Below the pieces are notes generated by a model, which did not search any database, was not told the origin of the DNA, and worked only from the letters and a program-made list of their open reading frames with translations. From positions 1 to 37,600 of the forward strand of contig DWYB01000045.1 in assembly GCA_019118885.1 (NCBI GenBank): DNA of 37,600 nucleotides, given 5' to 3'. Source of the DNA: Candidatus Mediterraneibacter surreyensis (GTDB lineage: Bacteria > Bacillota > Clostridia > Lachnospirales > Lachnospiraceae). The position numbers and the translations under genes were made by a program. Below, piece after piece: positions 9,069 through 15,613 of the stretch (the first letter of the stretch is position 1; every line of letters starts with the position of its first letter).

Positions 9069-9101
9069 TATAATCCTCCTGTAATAGCTGGGGATTCATC
9101 C

Positions 9102-9144
9102 GAGCTTAACTATCCTCTTTCATTTTAAGCTCAGACTACTGAGC
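9102..9144 (-). promoter_or_regulatory. Competing hairpins in the leader of the CD3324-like operon
   Basis: On the minus-strand transcript, GCTCAG/CTGAGC (9129-9134 with 9139-9144, four-base loop) forms first. It shares bases with a second stem, 9102-9109 paired with 9125-9132 (eight pairs). Only one can form at a time. No T-run follows, so transcription termination is unlikely; control of translation or RNA stability is possible. Short dyads like this can arise by chance. Confidence 0.35.
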
Positions 9145-9196
9145 CATAACATACCTTCTTCTCATATACGGGCTGCTCCTTTCGTTTTCTGCTAAT

Positions 9197-9225
9197 ATAA
9201 TATAGTCCCCTTCCGATTATTACAA
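9197..9225 (-). promoter_or_regulatory. Predicted sigma-A promoter for the CD3324-like operon
   Basis: Read on the minus strand, TTGTAA (9220-9225) is followed after exactly 17 bases by TATTAT (9197-9202). It faces away from the ABC-F promoter 44 bases to the right, so the two units are divergent. No transcript data support it. Confidence 0.5.
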
Positions 9226-9268
9226 CCTCATTTTCAATTATAAATAAACTTGTTCTACAAAAACTTTG

Positions 9269-9297
9269 TTGACACACCCGTCCTGATTTGTTATCCT
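9269..9297 (+). promoter_or_regulatory. Predicted sigma-A promoter for the ABC-F gene
   Basis: A consensus TTGACA (9269-9274) and TATCCT (9292-9297) are separated by 17 bases. Transcription would begin near 9304 and give a leader of about 280 bases before the ABC-F start codon. That is unusually long and is filled with structure. Confidence 0.7.
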
Positions 9298-9350
9298 TTG
9301 TGCAGAATAAAGAAAACACGTTTTGTTTTCGTAAGATCGGAGTTGAAAAG

Positions 9351-9371
9351 ATGATTATTACTTCCTGCTAA
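9351..9371 (+). CDS. Leader peptide (uORF) MIITSC
   Basis: ATG ATT ATT ACT TCC TGC TAA encodes a six-residue peptide, preceded by CGGAG about eight bases upstream. The coding bases form the 5' arm of the leader hairpin, so translation or stalling here would change the fold. Leader peptides are common ahead of ribosome-protection ABC-F genes and sense drug-stalled ribosomes. That this peptide is made is inferred only from its ribosome binding site and position. Confidence 0.5.
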   Translation: MIITSC

Positions 9372-9518
9372 TTTTTATACTGCATGACAGAACACCTATG
9401 GCACTGAATCCATTACACAACCGGTATGTTTATCCGGTCTGTCTGTTTTGTCATGTGATCGCAGGAAAGTAATCTCATCATCCCGACTCATACAGAAACA
9501 GGATCAGTATGTCAGAAG

Positions 9519-9550
9519 GACCGCGGAATTTACTTTCCCGCGGTTCTTTT
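9519..9550 (+). terminator. Leader terminator (attenuator) before the ABC-F gene
   Basis: CCGCGG (9521-9526) pairs with CCGCGG (9538-9543) around an 11-base loop, with additional flanking pairs, and TTCTTTT follows immediately. It lies 36 bases before the ABC-F start codon, within the same transcript, so it would stop transcription unless the alternative pairing with 9464-9472 forms. Confidence 0.7.
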
Positions 9551-9585
9551 CAATGTATTACTTTTCTAAAGGAGGCTGATCAATC

Positions 9586-11070
9586 ATGTCACTGATACAG
9601 GTTAAAAATCTGAGTTTCACATACGAGGACAGTTTCGATCCTGTCTTTGAAAATGTCTCTTTCCAGATTGACACGAACTGGAAGCTGGGATTTATCGGCA
9701 GAAACGGCAAGGGAAAGACTACCTTCCTGAAACTGCTGACCGGGGAATATGAATACTCCGGTTCCATCCTCTCCTCCGTTGAATTTGAATATTTTCCATA
9801 CCGCATAGAGAATAAGGAACAGCTCACTTATGAGATTACCGAATCTGTCTCCCCTGCCATGGAACAGTGGGAGCTTCTGCGCGAACTGAATCTCCTCGAC
9901 GCGGATGCAGAGATCCTGTACCGTCCGTTTTGTTCACTCAGTTTCGGGGAGCAGTCAAAGGTGCTGCTCGCCGCACTCTTCCTGAAAGAACACGCCTTTC
10001 TCCTGATCGATGAGCCCACCAGTCATCTGGATGCCGCCGCACGGGATAAAGTAGCGGAATATCTCTCACATAAAAAAGGATTCATCCTCGTCTCCCATGA
10101 ACGGGATTTTATCGACCGCTGCGTGGATCATGTTCTTGTCCTCAACCGCCGGTCGATCGAAGTATGTAAAGGAAACTTTTCTTCCTGGTATAGAGATAAG
10201 ACGGCGCGCGATGAGGCAGAGCGCAGGCAGAATGAACGGCTGAAAAAAGATATCGTCAAATTAAAAGAAGCCGCGAAGCGTACGGAACGATGGTCTGACA
10301 AGGTGGAAAGCACCAAAACCGGAAGCCGCGTTGCAGGGCTACGTTCTGACCGGGGCCACATAGGCCATCAGGCCGCCAAAATGATGAAACGCTCGAAGAC
10401 TCTGGAGCATCGCCGTGAAAATGCTGTTCAGGAAAAGGAAAAACTCTTAAAGGATGTCGAGTCTCTCGACTCATTGAAGCTCAATATCCTGAAACACCAC
10501 AGCAGCCGTCTCGTCGCCCTGAGAGATCTGTCCATTCGTTATCCGGATGCAGATGAACCGCTTTTTGAGAACTTTTCCATGGAAATCCGCCCCGGCAGCC
10601 GTATCGCGCTCTCGGGGAAGAACGGCTGCGGAAAGTCCAGTCTGATCCGACTCATCCTGGGAGAAGAAGTTCCCCACACAGGAGAAATATATACTGCTGG
10701 AGGGCTTCGCATCTCCTATATCTCACAGGATACATCTTACCTGCGCGGCACTCTTTCGGAGTTTGCTGCGGAATACGGACTGGACGGTTCACTCTTTCGC
10801 ACTGTACTGGCCAAGCTTGGACTGGAACGCTCTCAGTTTGAGACAAGGATCGAAACTTACAGCGAGGGGCAGAAGAAAAAGGTGCTTCTGGCAAAATCGC
10901 TCTGTGAACCGGCACATCTCTTTATCTGGGATGAGCCTCTGAACTATATCGATATCTTCTCCAGAATCCAGCTCGAGGATCTGCTCCTCTCCTGCAACCC
11001 GACCATGCTTTTTGTGGAGCACGACCGAACCTTCCGAGAGAAGATTGCAACAGAAACGATCAGTCTGTAA
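9586..11070 (+). CDS. Lsa-type ABC-F ribosomal protection protein
   Basis: This is a 494-residue soluble tandem ATPase of the antibiotic-resistance ABC-F group. These proteins enter the ribosomal E site and dislodge drugs bound at the peptidyl transferase centre. The Lsa/CplR branch protects against lincosamides, pleuromutilins and streptogramin A. Seen here: Walker A1 GRNGKGKT (38-45), signature LSFGEQ (118-123), Walker B1 LLIDEPTSHLD, a charged inter-domain linker (about residues 195-290), Walker A2 GKNGCGKS (344-351), signature YSEGQ (425-429) and a C-terminal FIWDEPLNYID. No membrane segments exist. The N-terminal DTNWKLGFIGRNGKGKTT closely resembles Lsa(A). ATG follows AAAGGAGG. The attenuator leader upstream strengthens the resistance assignment; the drug spectrum cannot be read from sequence. 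Confidence 0.88.
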   Translation: MSLIQVKNLSFTYEDSFDPVFENVSFQIDTNWKLGFIGRNGKGKTTFLKLLTGEYEYSGSILSSVEFEYFPYRIENKEQLTYEITESVSPAMEQWELLRELNLLDADAEILYRPFCSLSFGEQSKVLLAALFLKEHAFLLIDEPTSHLDAAARDKVAEYLSHKKGFILVSHERDFIDRCVDHVLVLNRRSIEVCKGNFSSWYRDKTARDEAERRQNERLKKDIVKLKEAAKRTERWSDKVESTKTGSRVAGLRSDRGHIGHQAAKMMKRSKTLEHRRENAVQEKEKLLKDVESLDSLKLNILKHHSSRLVALRDLSIRYPDADEPLFENFSMEIRPGSRIALSGKNGCGKSSLIRLILGEEVPHTGEIYTAGGLRISYISQDTSYLRGTLSEFAAEYGLDGSLFRTVLAKLGLERSQFETRIETYSEGQKKKVLLAKSLCEPAHLFIWDEPLNYIDIFSRIQLEDLLLSCNPTMLFVEHDRTFREKIATETISL

Positions 11071-11110
11071 ACCTGTACTGCTGTTTTCTATCATAATTAG
11101 AAATATTTTC

Positions 11111-11147
11111 GGGAAACGGCGTAGCTTGTAGGCTATGCCGTTTCTCC
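11111..11147. terminator. Hairpin after the ABC-F gene
   Basis: GAAACGGC-GTAGC pairs with GCTAT-GCCGTTTC around a short loop. It stands 41 bases past the ABC-F stop and also covers the last codons of the small minus-strand frame. There is no clean T-run on either side, so it is a weak terminator candidate for either strand. Confidence 0.4.
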
Positions 11148-11276
11148 GTCATAGCTGTCTGTAAAGCGATAGAGTGTTCTGCCGGATTTTATCGTAACTT
11201 CATGTTTCGACAATTCTTGAAACAGCGGATTTTTCACCACAATATGCCCGTCCTTGATTTTTCGTTTCCGTTCCAT
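11133..11276 (-). CDS. Small unidentified ORF, 47 residues
   Basis: A 47-codon frame begins at an ATG at 11276 with AGGACAGG a few bases upstream and ends in TAG at 11133. The product is basic at its N-terminus (MERKRKIKDGHIVVKNP) and ends RTLYRFTDSYDGETA. I do not recognise the family. It lies at the border of the AT-rich island and is divergent from the MarR operon, so it may be a left-over of the same mobile element. Its protein-like composition and ribosome binding site support it; its small size argues for caution. Confidence 0.4.
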   Translation of the reverse strand: MERKRKIKDGHIVVKNPLFQELSKHEVTIKSGRTLYRFTDSYDGETA

Positions 11277-11323
11277 ACCATTCCTGTCCTTTCATAGTCT
11301 AATAAAAGAAAATAAAAATCTGA

Positions 11324-11376
11324 TTGACATAGCAGTAACAAGTTACTATAATAAAGAGCAGGAACTTGTTACTGCT
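11324..11376 (+). promoter_or_regulatory. MarR operon promoter and operator
   Basis: TTGACA (11324-11329) and TATAAT (11347-11352) are separated by 17 bases. The sequence AGTAACAAGTTACT (11334-11347) is a perfect palindrome inside the promoter spacer. A 14-base arm (11331-11344) is repeated in inverted form at 11363-11376, around the transcription start. The layout gives two operator copies about 27 bases apart, blocking RNA polymerase binding and escape. Autorepression by the adjacent MarR protein is the likely use. Confidence 0.8.
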
Positions 11377-11396
11377 TAAGGACGGAGGATAGTTGG

Positions 11397-11882
11397 ATGA
11401 AAATGAACGAACTTTTTGAAGCATACGACTGCGATACACAACATAGAGTACAAGCAATTTTTTCAAGTATCTTTGTTTTACAAAATCGTATGCAAACAGC
11501 AGGCGAGAAGCTACAAACCGAAATATCCATGAAACAATGGTTGTTGCTTGCTATGACAGAATGTTGTCCGGAGCCGCGAACATTGACAAATATAGGAAAC
11601 CTAATGGGCTGCTCAAGGCAGAATATTAAAAAACTTGCTTTAGCTCTTGAAAAAAAAGGCTTCGTTCGTTTATTGTTTGGCGCAAATAATTCTGTTTGTA
11701 TTGAATTGACAGATAAAATCAATGCGTATGCTAAAGAAATGGGGGAACGACATTTACAGGCTTTGAAATTATTGTTTGCAGATTTTAACGAGGAAGAAAT
11801 CAAACAGCTATTTCATCTTTACGCCAAATTATATATGGGTGTGGAACGAGTCGAAAAATATGCGGAGGAATTAGATAAGTGA
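11397..11882 (+). CDS. MarR family transcriptional regulator
   Basis: The 161-residue protein has the MarR winged-helix layout: N-terminal dimerisation helix, central TLTNIGNLMGCSRQNIKKLALALEKKGFVRLL (helix-turn-helix with recognition helix SRQNIKKLALAL), wing, and C-terminal helices. These proteins are usually ligand-released repressors of their own operon. Its start follows CGGAGG at eight bases. The operator at 11331-11376 is immediately upstream. It overlaps the next gene (stop at 11880-11882, GTG start at 11879). Codon use is noticeably AT-rich compared with flanking genes, suggesting acquisition. The ligand is unknown. Confidence 0.9.
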   Translation: MKMNELFEAYDCDTQHRVQAIFSSIFVLQNRMQTAGEKLQTEISMKQWLLLAMTECCPEPRTLTNIGNLMGCSRQNIKKLALALEKKGFVRLLFGANNSVCIELTDKINAYAKEMGERHLQALKLLFADFNEEEIKQLFHLYAKLYMGVERVEKYAEELDK

Positions 11883-12751
11883 AGAAAGCGAGGGAAAGAA
11901 AAATGTTTGTTGCAATAGGTGTGTTACTTATTTTAGTTGGCATATTGACGATATGGTTCAACATTTCCTATTCTCCTGTCAAAAAGCAATTCCAAAATGA
12001 TGTAGCTGCTCTTTTGAATGAAAATCAGTTATCGGTTGATAATGAAATTTTTACAGAAAAAGATTTTGCACATTTGCCGATTGCTATTCAGAAGTACATT
12101 GAAAATTGCGGTTATATAGGCACCCCAAAAATGTCATATCTCAAAATGGAATATCACAATGTAGATTTTTCACAGGGCAGAAACGGCCCTTCTTTATCAA
12201 TCGACTATACACAGTACAATTTTATCAATAAGCCTTGCAGAATGGCACTTATTGACAGCAGTATGTTCGGTATTCCCTTTGAGGGTTACGACTATTATCA
12301 AAATGGAAATGGCGGCATGAAAGGTGTGATTGCAAAGGGGATCACTCTTTTTGACCAGACAGGCGCAGATATGGATAAGGCTTGTTTGGCTACTTTCCTT
12401 GCTGAAAACCTGTTTGCTCCTACTATTCCATTGCAGGACTATATTATCTTCGAGGAATTAAGCGATTTTGAAGTACGGGCGACTATCACTTATGGAGGAC
12501 AAACGGCAAGCGGTATCTTTACCTTTAATGAACAGTATGAAATGATTTCCTTTACTACAAATGACAGAGCTGTAACAGAATCAGACGGCAGCATGGAATA
12601 TGTGCCGTGGTCTGCACTTTGCAATGATTATCAGCTTTCCGAAAATGGCATTAAATACCCTACGAAGTTTCAAGCTGTTTGGAATTATCCTGATGGGGAT
12701 TTCATTTACTTTGACGGTATTATCAGTAAAGTATCTTATGGATATAAGTAA
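11879..12751 (+). CDS. DUF6544-like membrane-anchored protein
   Basis: The 290-residue protein has one N-terminal hydrophobic segment (about residues 9-30: MFVAIGVLLILVGILTIWF) and then a soluble region with few charged clusters. The segment LPIAIQKYIENCGYIGTP and the later GMKGVIAKGITLFDQTG resemble DUF6544-type proteins, whose function is not known. The start is GTG at 11879, overlapping the MarR stop, with GGAGGA upstream; an ATG eight codons later is the alternative. Co-expression with MarR suggests the regulator controls it in response to a small molecule, perhaps one that affects the envelope. The family name is given with moderate confidence only. Confidence 0.6.
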   Translation: MKKARERKMFVAIGVLLILVGILTIWFNISYSPVKKQFQNDVAALLNENQLSVDNEIFTEKDFAHLPIAIQKYIENCGYIGTPKMSYLKMEYHNVDFSQGRNGPSLSIDYTQYNFINKPCRMALIDSSMFGIPFEGYDYYQNGNGGMKGVIAKGITLFDQTGADMDKACLATFLAENLFAPTIPLQDYIIFEELSDFEVRATITYGGQTASGIFTFNEQYEMISFTTNDRAVTESDGSMEYVPWSALCNDYQLSENGIKYPTKFQAVWNYPDGDFIYFDGIISKVSYGYK

Positions 12752-12857
12752 TAGAGCAGAATGGGTACGCTGTCCTGTCTGCGGAACCAAAACAAGATTA
12801 CAGATACGGGCAGATACAGAGCTAAAAAATTTTCATCAAAAAACAAAAGCGTTTTAA
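12738..12857 (+). pseudogene. Truncated cysteine-rich KTR protein gene
   Basis: A 39-codon frame (ATG at 12738, overlapping the end of the previous gene) encodes EWVRCPVCGTKTRLQIRADT followed by ELKNFH, the N-terminal half of the small cysteine-rich KTR proteins often carried on integrative conjugative elements of Firmicutes. In intact members a second Cys-x-x-Cys follows directly (a CPKCKQE-like stretch). Here the frame jumps to QKTKAF and stops, so the second metal-binding pair is missing. An internal deletion after the ELKNF codons is the simplest cause. Confidence 0.6.
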
Positions 12858-13101
12858 TCAGTACAAAAAGGATAAAATGCACGCTTCGCGTCCTTGACGG
12901 CTTTCCCTGTGTTAGGTGCAGTAGTCAATGCTTTTTTATCCCCTACTGCGTAACAAAAGTCATAGAAAAAGCGGGTAAGAAACGCTTTGTTTCCTACTCG
13001 CCTTTCTGCACCCTATATGGCAGCTCCCCTTTTCAGTTTGTTGGTTGATACTGTTTTATGAGTAGCTACCGTCCTCACAGAGCTTTTCTTTCATCTTATA
13101 C
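12858..13101. other. Gene-free remnant of a mobile element
   Basis: No gene can be supported here. The composition stays like that of the MarR island until about 13050, and then the trxA 3' flank begins. Together with the truncated KTR gene this suggests the decayed edge of an integrative element. No integrase, relaxase or attachment site is visible in the window. Confidence 0.4.
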
Positions 13102-13410
13102 TTATCCGATCAGTTCCTGAAGCTTACTCTTCGGAACTGCACCGACCTGCTTTCCGGCGATCTCGCCGTTCTTAAATGCGATGAATGTCGGGATGCTCAT
13201 AACGCCGTATTTCTGTGCAACCGCCATCTCTTCATCGATGTTGATCTTGCACACCTTCACACCGCTTACCTCACCTGCGAGTTCCTCAACGACCGGCCCC
13301 ATCATCTTGCACGGTCCGCACCAGTCTGCATAGAAATCAACGAGCACTGTCTGCCCTGCCTGAAGCACTTCCTGCTCAAAATTATCTGTCGTTAACTTTA
13401 CAACTGCCAT
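13102..13410 (-). CDS. trxA: Thioredoxin
   Basis: Thioredoxin reduces protein disulfides in the cytoplasm, receiving electrons from thioredoxin reductase. The 102-residue protein has the active site WCGPCK (Cys31 and Cys34), the buried Asp in VLVDFYADW and the cis-proline motif MSIPTFI; it is full length with no signal peptide. The ATG follows AAGGAGG. The upstream gene encodes a Crp/Fnr regulator, and a CRP-like dyad lies about 40 bases before the predicted start of transcription, so control by that regulator is plausible. No reductase gene is nearby. Confidence 0.97.
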   Translation of the reverse strand: MAVVKLTTDNFEQEVLQAGQTVLVDFYADWCGPCKMMGPVVEELAGEVSGVKVCKINIDEEMAVAQKYGVMSIPTFIAFKNGEIAGKQVGAVPKSKLQELIG

Positions 13411-13467
13411 CTTTATATCCTCCTTATAAATCCTCTAAATCTATATTTATTGTCATTTCATGGTTTT

Positions 13468-13508
13468 AGTATACCACATTCCTATGACTTTTCAGTGACA
13501 AAGTCACA
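13468..13508 (-). promoter_or_regulatory. trxA promoter with CRP-like site
   Basis: On the minus strand an extended -10, TGGTATACT (hexamer 13468-13473), precedes trxA; the -35 match is poor. The perfect dyad GTGAC-N3-GTCAC (13495-13507), within TGTGACTTTGTCACT, is centred at 13501, about 40 bases upstream of the predicted start near 13461. That is the usual place for a class II activator of the CRP/FNR group, and a weak -35 fits activator dependence. Confidence 0.55.
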
Positions 13509-13509
13509 T

Positions 13510-14169
13510 TTATATCTTCCCCATCTTTCCGGTGTCAATAACAGTAACCTTTCCTCTGGTCAGCTTCACAAGTCCGTCAGCCTGAAACTGTTTCAGTATC
13601 CTGGTCACGACTTCCCTCGCTGTTCCGGCGTCTTTCGCGATATCCTCATGGGTGAGCCTCAGCTCATCTCCCCCTTCTATTGCCCTGTGCTCCAGCAATG
13701 CTCCCGCAATCCTTGATGCCACATTTGAAAATACGAACTGGTTGAACAGCCACATGATATCCGAAAATTTCTCTGAGATCATCTCCATCGTATAGTCTTT
13801 CACCGCACTGCTCTCATCATACAGCTTCCGGTACACTTTCTTAGGAATCGTATAGATCTCGCAATCCGTCTCCATCTCCATGTCAAGCTCAATATCCATC
13901 CCATTGAGCATGCACGCTGCACTCAGTATACTCACATCCCCATCCAGCAGCCGGAACAGGGTAATGTCCCCGCCGCCCGGTGATGTGATAAACACACGCG
14001 CCCTTCCGGAGCCGATGATCTGCACACCGGCACATTCTCCTCCCCCGAAATGAAGACGTGTCTTTTTCTCACACAAATTCCTTGTTGTATTGTTTACGAT
14101 CTCTGCTCTCTGAGCTTCTGTCAGACTCTCCCAGAAGGGAAAAGCATTTTTAAATAATTCAGTATTCAT
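13510..14169 (-). CDS. Crp/Fnr family transcriptional regulator
   Basis: The product (219 residues from the ATG at 14169) has an N-terminal cyclic-nucleotide-like beta barrel and a C-terminal winged helix-turn-helix. The recognition helix GTAREVVTRILKQF has Arg-Glu-x-x-x-Arg in the positions that read GTGA in E. coli CRP, rather than the FNR-type residues. The barrel lacks the cAMP phosphate-binding signature, and there is no N-terminal cysteine cluster, so the ligand is unknown. The start at 14169 overlaps the stop of the Rpn remnant (ATGA) and has only a weak ribosome site; an in-frame ATG at 14184 is possible. A matching GTGAC/GTCAC dyad lies just past its stop, in front of trxA. Confidence 0.88.
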   Translation of the reverse strand: MNTELFKNAFPFWESLTEAQRAEIVNNTTRNLCEKKTRLHFGGGECAGVQIIGSGRARVFITSPGGGDITLFRLLDGDVSILSAACMLNGMDIELDMEMETDCEIYTIPKKVYRKLYDESSAVKDYTMEMISEKFSDIMWLFNQFVFSNVASRIAGALLEHRAIEGGDELRLTHEDIAKDAGTAREVVTRILKQFQADGLVKLTRGKVTVIDTGKMGKI

Positions 14170-14691
14170 TGTTCCCGTACCCATTCATCCGCCAGCTCTT
14201 TTACCACATCCGGCTCCAGTTCAAGAAGTTCTGCAATCTCATCCTGAGGCATCCCCTTCTCCATCTTTTTCCCCACAAGGCGCTTTAGCGCGAGGCGTTC
14301 TCCTCGTTCTTCTCCGATTTCTTCTCCTCGCTTTTGCCCCAGCCTTTGAGCACTCTTCATCAGAGAATTATGGTCGCGGATTGCCTTCTCCCTCAGTTCA
14401 TACTCCAGTCGTTTCTGCTCATCCAGACTCAGTTTCTTCAACTCATCGTATGCTGCTTCGATATACTCGTCTTTTTTTGCCATATCCTCAAACTCCTCTC
14501 GCTTCTTGCCGCCGAGGAATCTCATCCAACGGATGATACCGCCCTCATTTTGGTTCTGAGAGGGCAGTTTCCGCAGTTTTTCCCAATATAGCCCCTACAA
14601 AACCTTTCCGTACTTTTGGATTCTTCATCAATTCTTTAAAACAGAAATCCACGGTGGGAAGCATTATAAAATTGTCGTTGTTTATACTCAT
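14166..14691 (-). pseudogene. Rpn family (PD-(D/E)XK) nuclease, internally deleted
   Basis: The start (ATG at 14691) and first 38 or so residues, including MLPTVDFCFKELMKNPKVRK, match the N-terminus of Rpn-type recombination-promoting nucleases. This frame stops at 14545. The C-terminal part (14525-14166) continues in another frame with RWMRFLGGKKREEFEDMAKK and the usual charged helical tail rich in EERGER, ending at a stop that overlaps the Crp/Fnr start. The catalytic middle, normally about 150 or more residues, is missing. So this is a deleted, frame-shifted relic. The C-terminal piece could still be translated as a 119-residue peptide. Confidence 0.8.
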
Positions 14692-14989
14692 ATTTATTTC
14701 TCCTCCATCTTATCACGTTTTCTAAAAAGAAAAAAGCCACTTTCAAGTTTCAGGAATTTGGAGCGATATCGCCGATGAATTGCACATATGCGAATTTGTT
14801 TTGATTTTTTCAGACTGTCTGGACAGTTGAGACGTATCCGTTGCAATTAGTTATCCTCCATCTGATAAAAAGTCTACAAACTTTTGTAGTTTTATTTTTT
14901 AATATTTTATTATCAAATCATAATGTTGTCGTCACACTTTCGTCACATTCCCGCAATAAACTATTCGGTGTTGAAGGGAGTATAACATA
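14692..14989. promoter_or_regulatory. Intergenic region upstream of the alarmone synthetase
   Basis: This 298-base divergent region is AT-rich. A dyad ACTGTC-TG-GACAGT lies at 14814-14827. A small hairpin (14874-14880/14883-14889) followed by a T-rich run (14890-14900) resembles a weak plus-strand terminator. Two direct copies of CGTCACA, 11 bases apart (14930-14936 and 14941-14947), precede the synthetase gene and look like a regulator site. No clear -35/-10 pair was identified. Confidence 0.4.
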
Positions 14990-15586
14990 ATGACTGATGA
15001 ACAATATTACACACTGATCCATCCGTATCAGGATGCAATGAACCTGATCCTGACCAGATTGAAAATACTGAACCATACGACCTACGAGAGCGAAGACTTC
15101 CAGCCGATCCACAGTATCACGAACCGTATCAAAGAAAAAGGGAGTATTGAAAATAAATTACGCAAAAAACATGCATCCACAAGTGTGCAGGATGCCAAGG
15201 CACTCCTGCAGGACATTGCCGGAGTGCGCGTGATCTGCTTTTTCGAAAAAGATATCAGGCATCTTGTGGAATGCTTAAGAAAACAGTCAGACCTTATTGT
15301 GATCAAAGAAAAAGATTACATATCCACACCAAAGCCAAACGGCTACCGCAGCTATCATATAATCATCGGCGTTCCGATCTATTATATGGACGGTATGGAA
15401 TACTATCCGGTCGAGATCCAGTTTCGTACAATATCCATGGACTTCTGGGCTGCGATGGAGCATAGAATCTGCTATAAAAATCAGCCTTTTAACGAACTGG
15501 AGATGAAGAACGCATTTCTCCAGTATTCTGAAATACTGGAGAAAATGGAGAAATCATTTGAGGTATACAGCGAGAACTGTAGTTGA
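14990..15586 (+). CDS. Small alarmone synthetase (GTP pyrophosphokinase family)
   Basis: The 198-residue protein is a stand-alone RelA/SpoT synthetase domain, like RelQ/YjbM, which transfers pyrophosphate from ATP to GTP or GDP to make (p)ppGpp. Visible motifs are SITNRIKEKGSIENKLRKK, DIAGVRVICFF, KDYISTPKPNGYRSYHIII and VEIQFRTISMDFWAAMEH. The last two are the substrate-binding and catalytic regions. No HD hydrolase, TGS or ACT domain exists, so it can make but not remove the alarmone. ATG follows GAAGGGAG. It converges with the BceS-like kinase gene 28 bases away. Whether it is of the RelP or RelQ type is not clear. Confidence 0.92.
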   Translation: MTDEQYYTLIHPYQDAMNLILTRLKILNHTTYESEDFQPIHSITNRIKEKGSIENKLRKKHASTSVQDAKALLQDIAGVRVICFFEKDIRHLVECLRKQSDLIVIKEKDYISTPKPNGYRSYHIIIGVPIYYMDGMEYYPVEIQFRTISMDFWAAMEHRICYKNQPFNELEMKNAFLQYSEILEKMEKSFEVYSENCS

Positions 15587-15613
15587 AATTGCATTTACCG
15601 GATGGATTTCTCT

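Larger units (their letters stand above)
9304..9585 (+). promoter_or_regulatory. Attenuator leader of the ABC-F resistance gene
   Basis: The leader contains a six-codon uORF, a long hairpin that begins on the uORF (9350-9368 pairs imperfectly with 9461-9479, continuing inward through 9381-9394/9445-9458 and capped by 9419-9423/9433-9437), and a terminator at 9521-9550. GGAAAGTAA (9464-9472) can pair either with the uORF region or with TTACTTTCC (9530-9538) in the terminator loop and 3' arm. A ribosome stalled on the uORF would free 9464-9472 to act as antiterminator. This matches the logic known for several ARE ABC-F genes. The exact mechanism here is inference. Confidence 0.65.

Noticed and set aside
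9131-9319. 62-residue minus-strand ORF in the divergent promoter region
   Set aside because: It overlaps both predicted promoters and has no ribosome site; the product is not protein-like.
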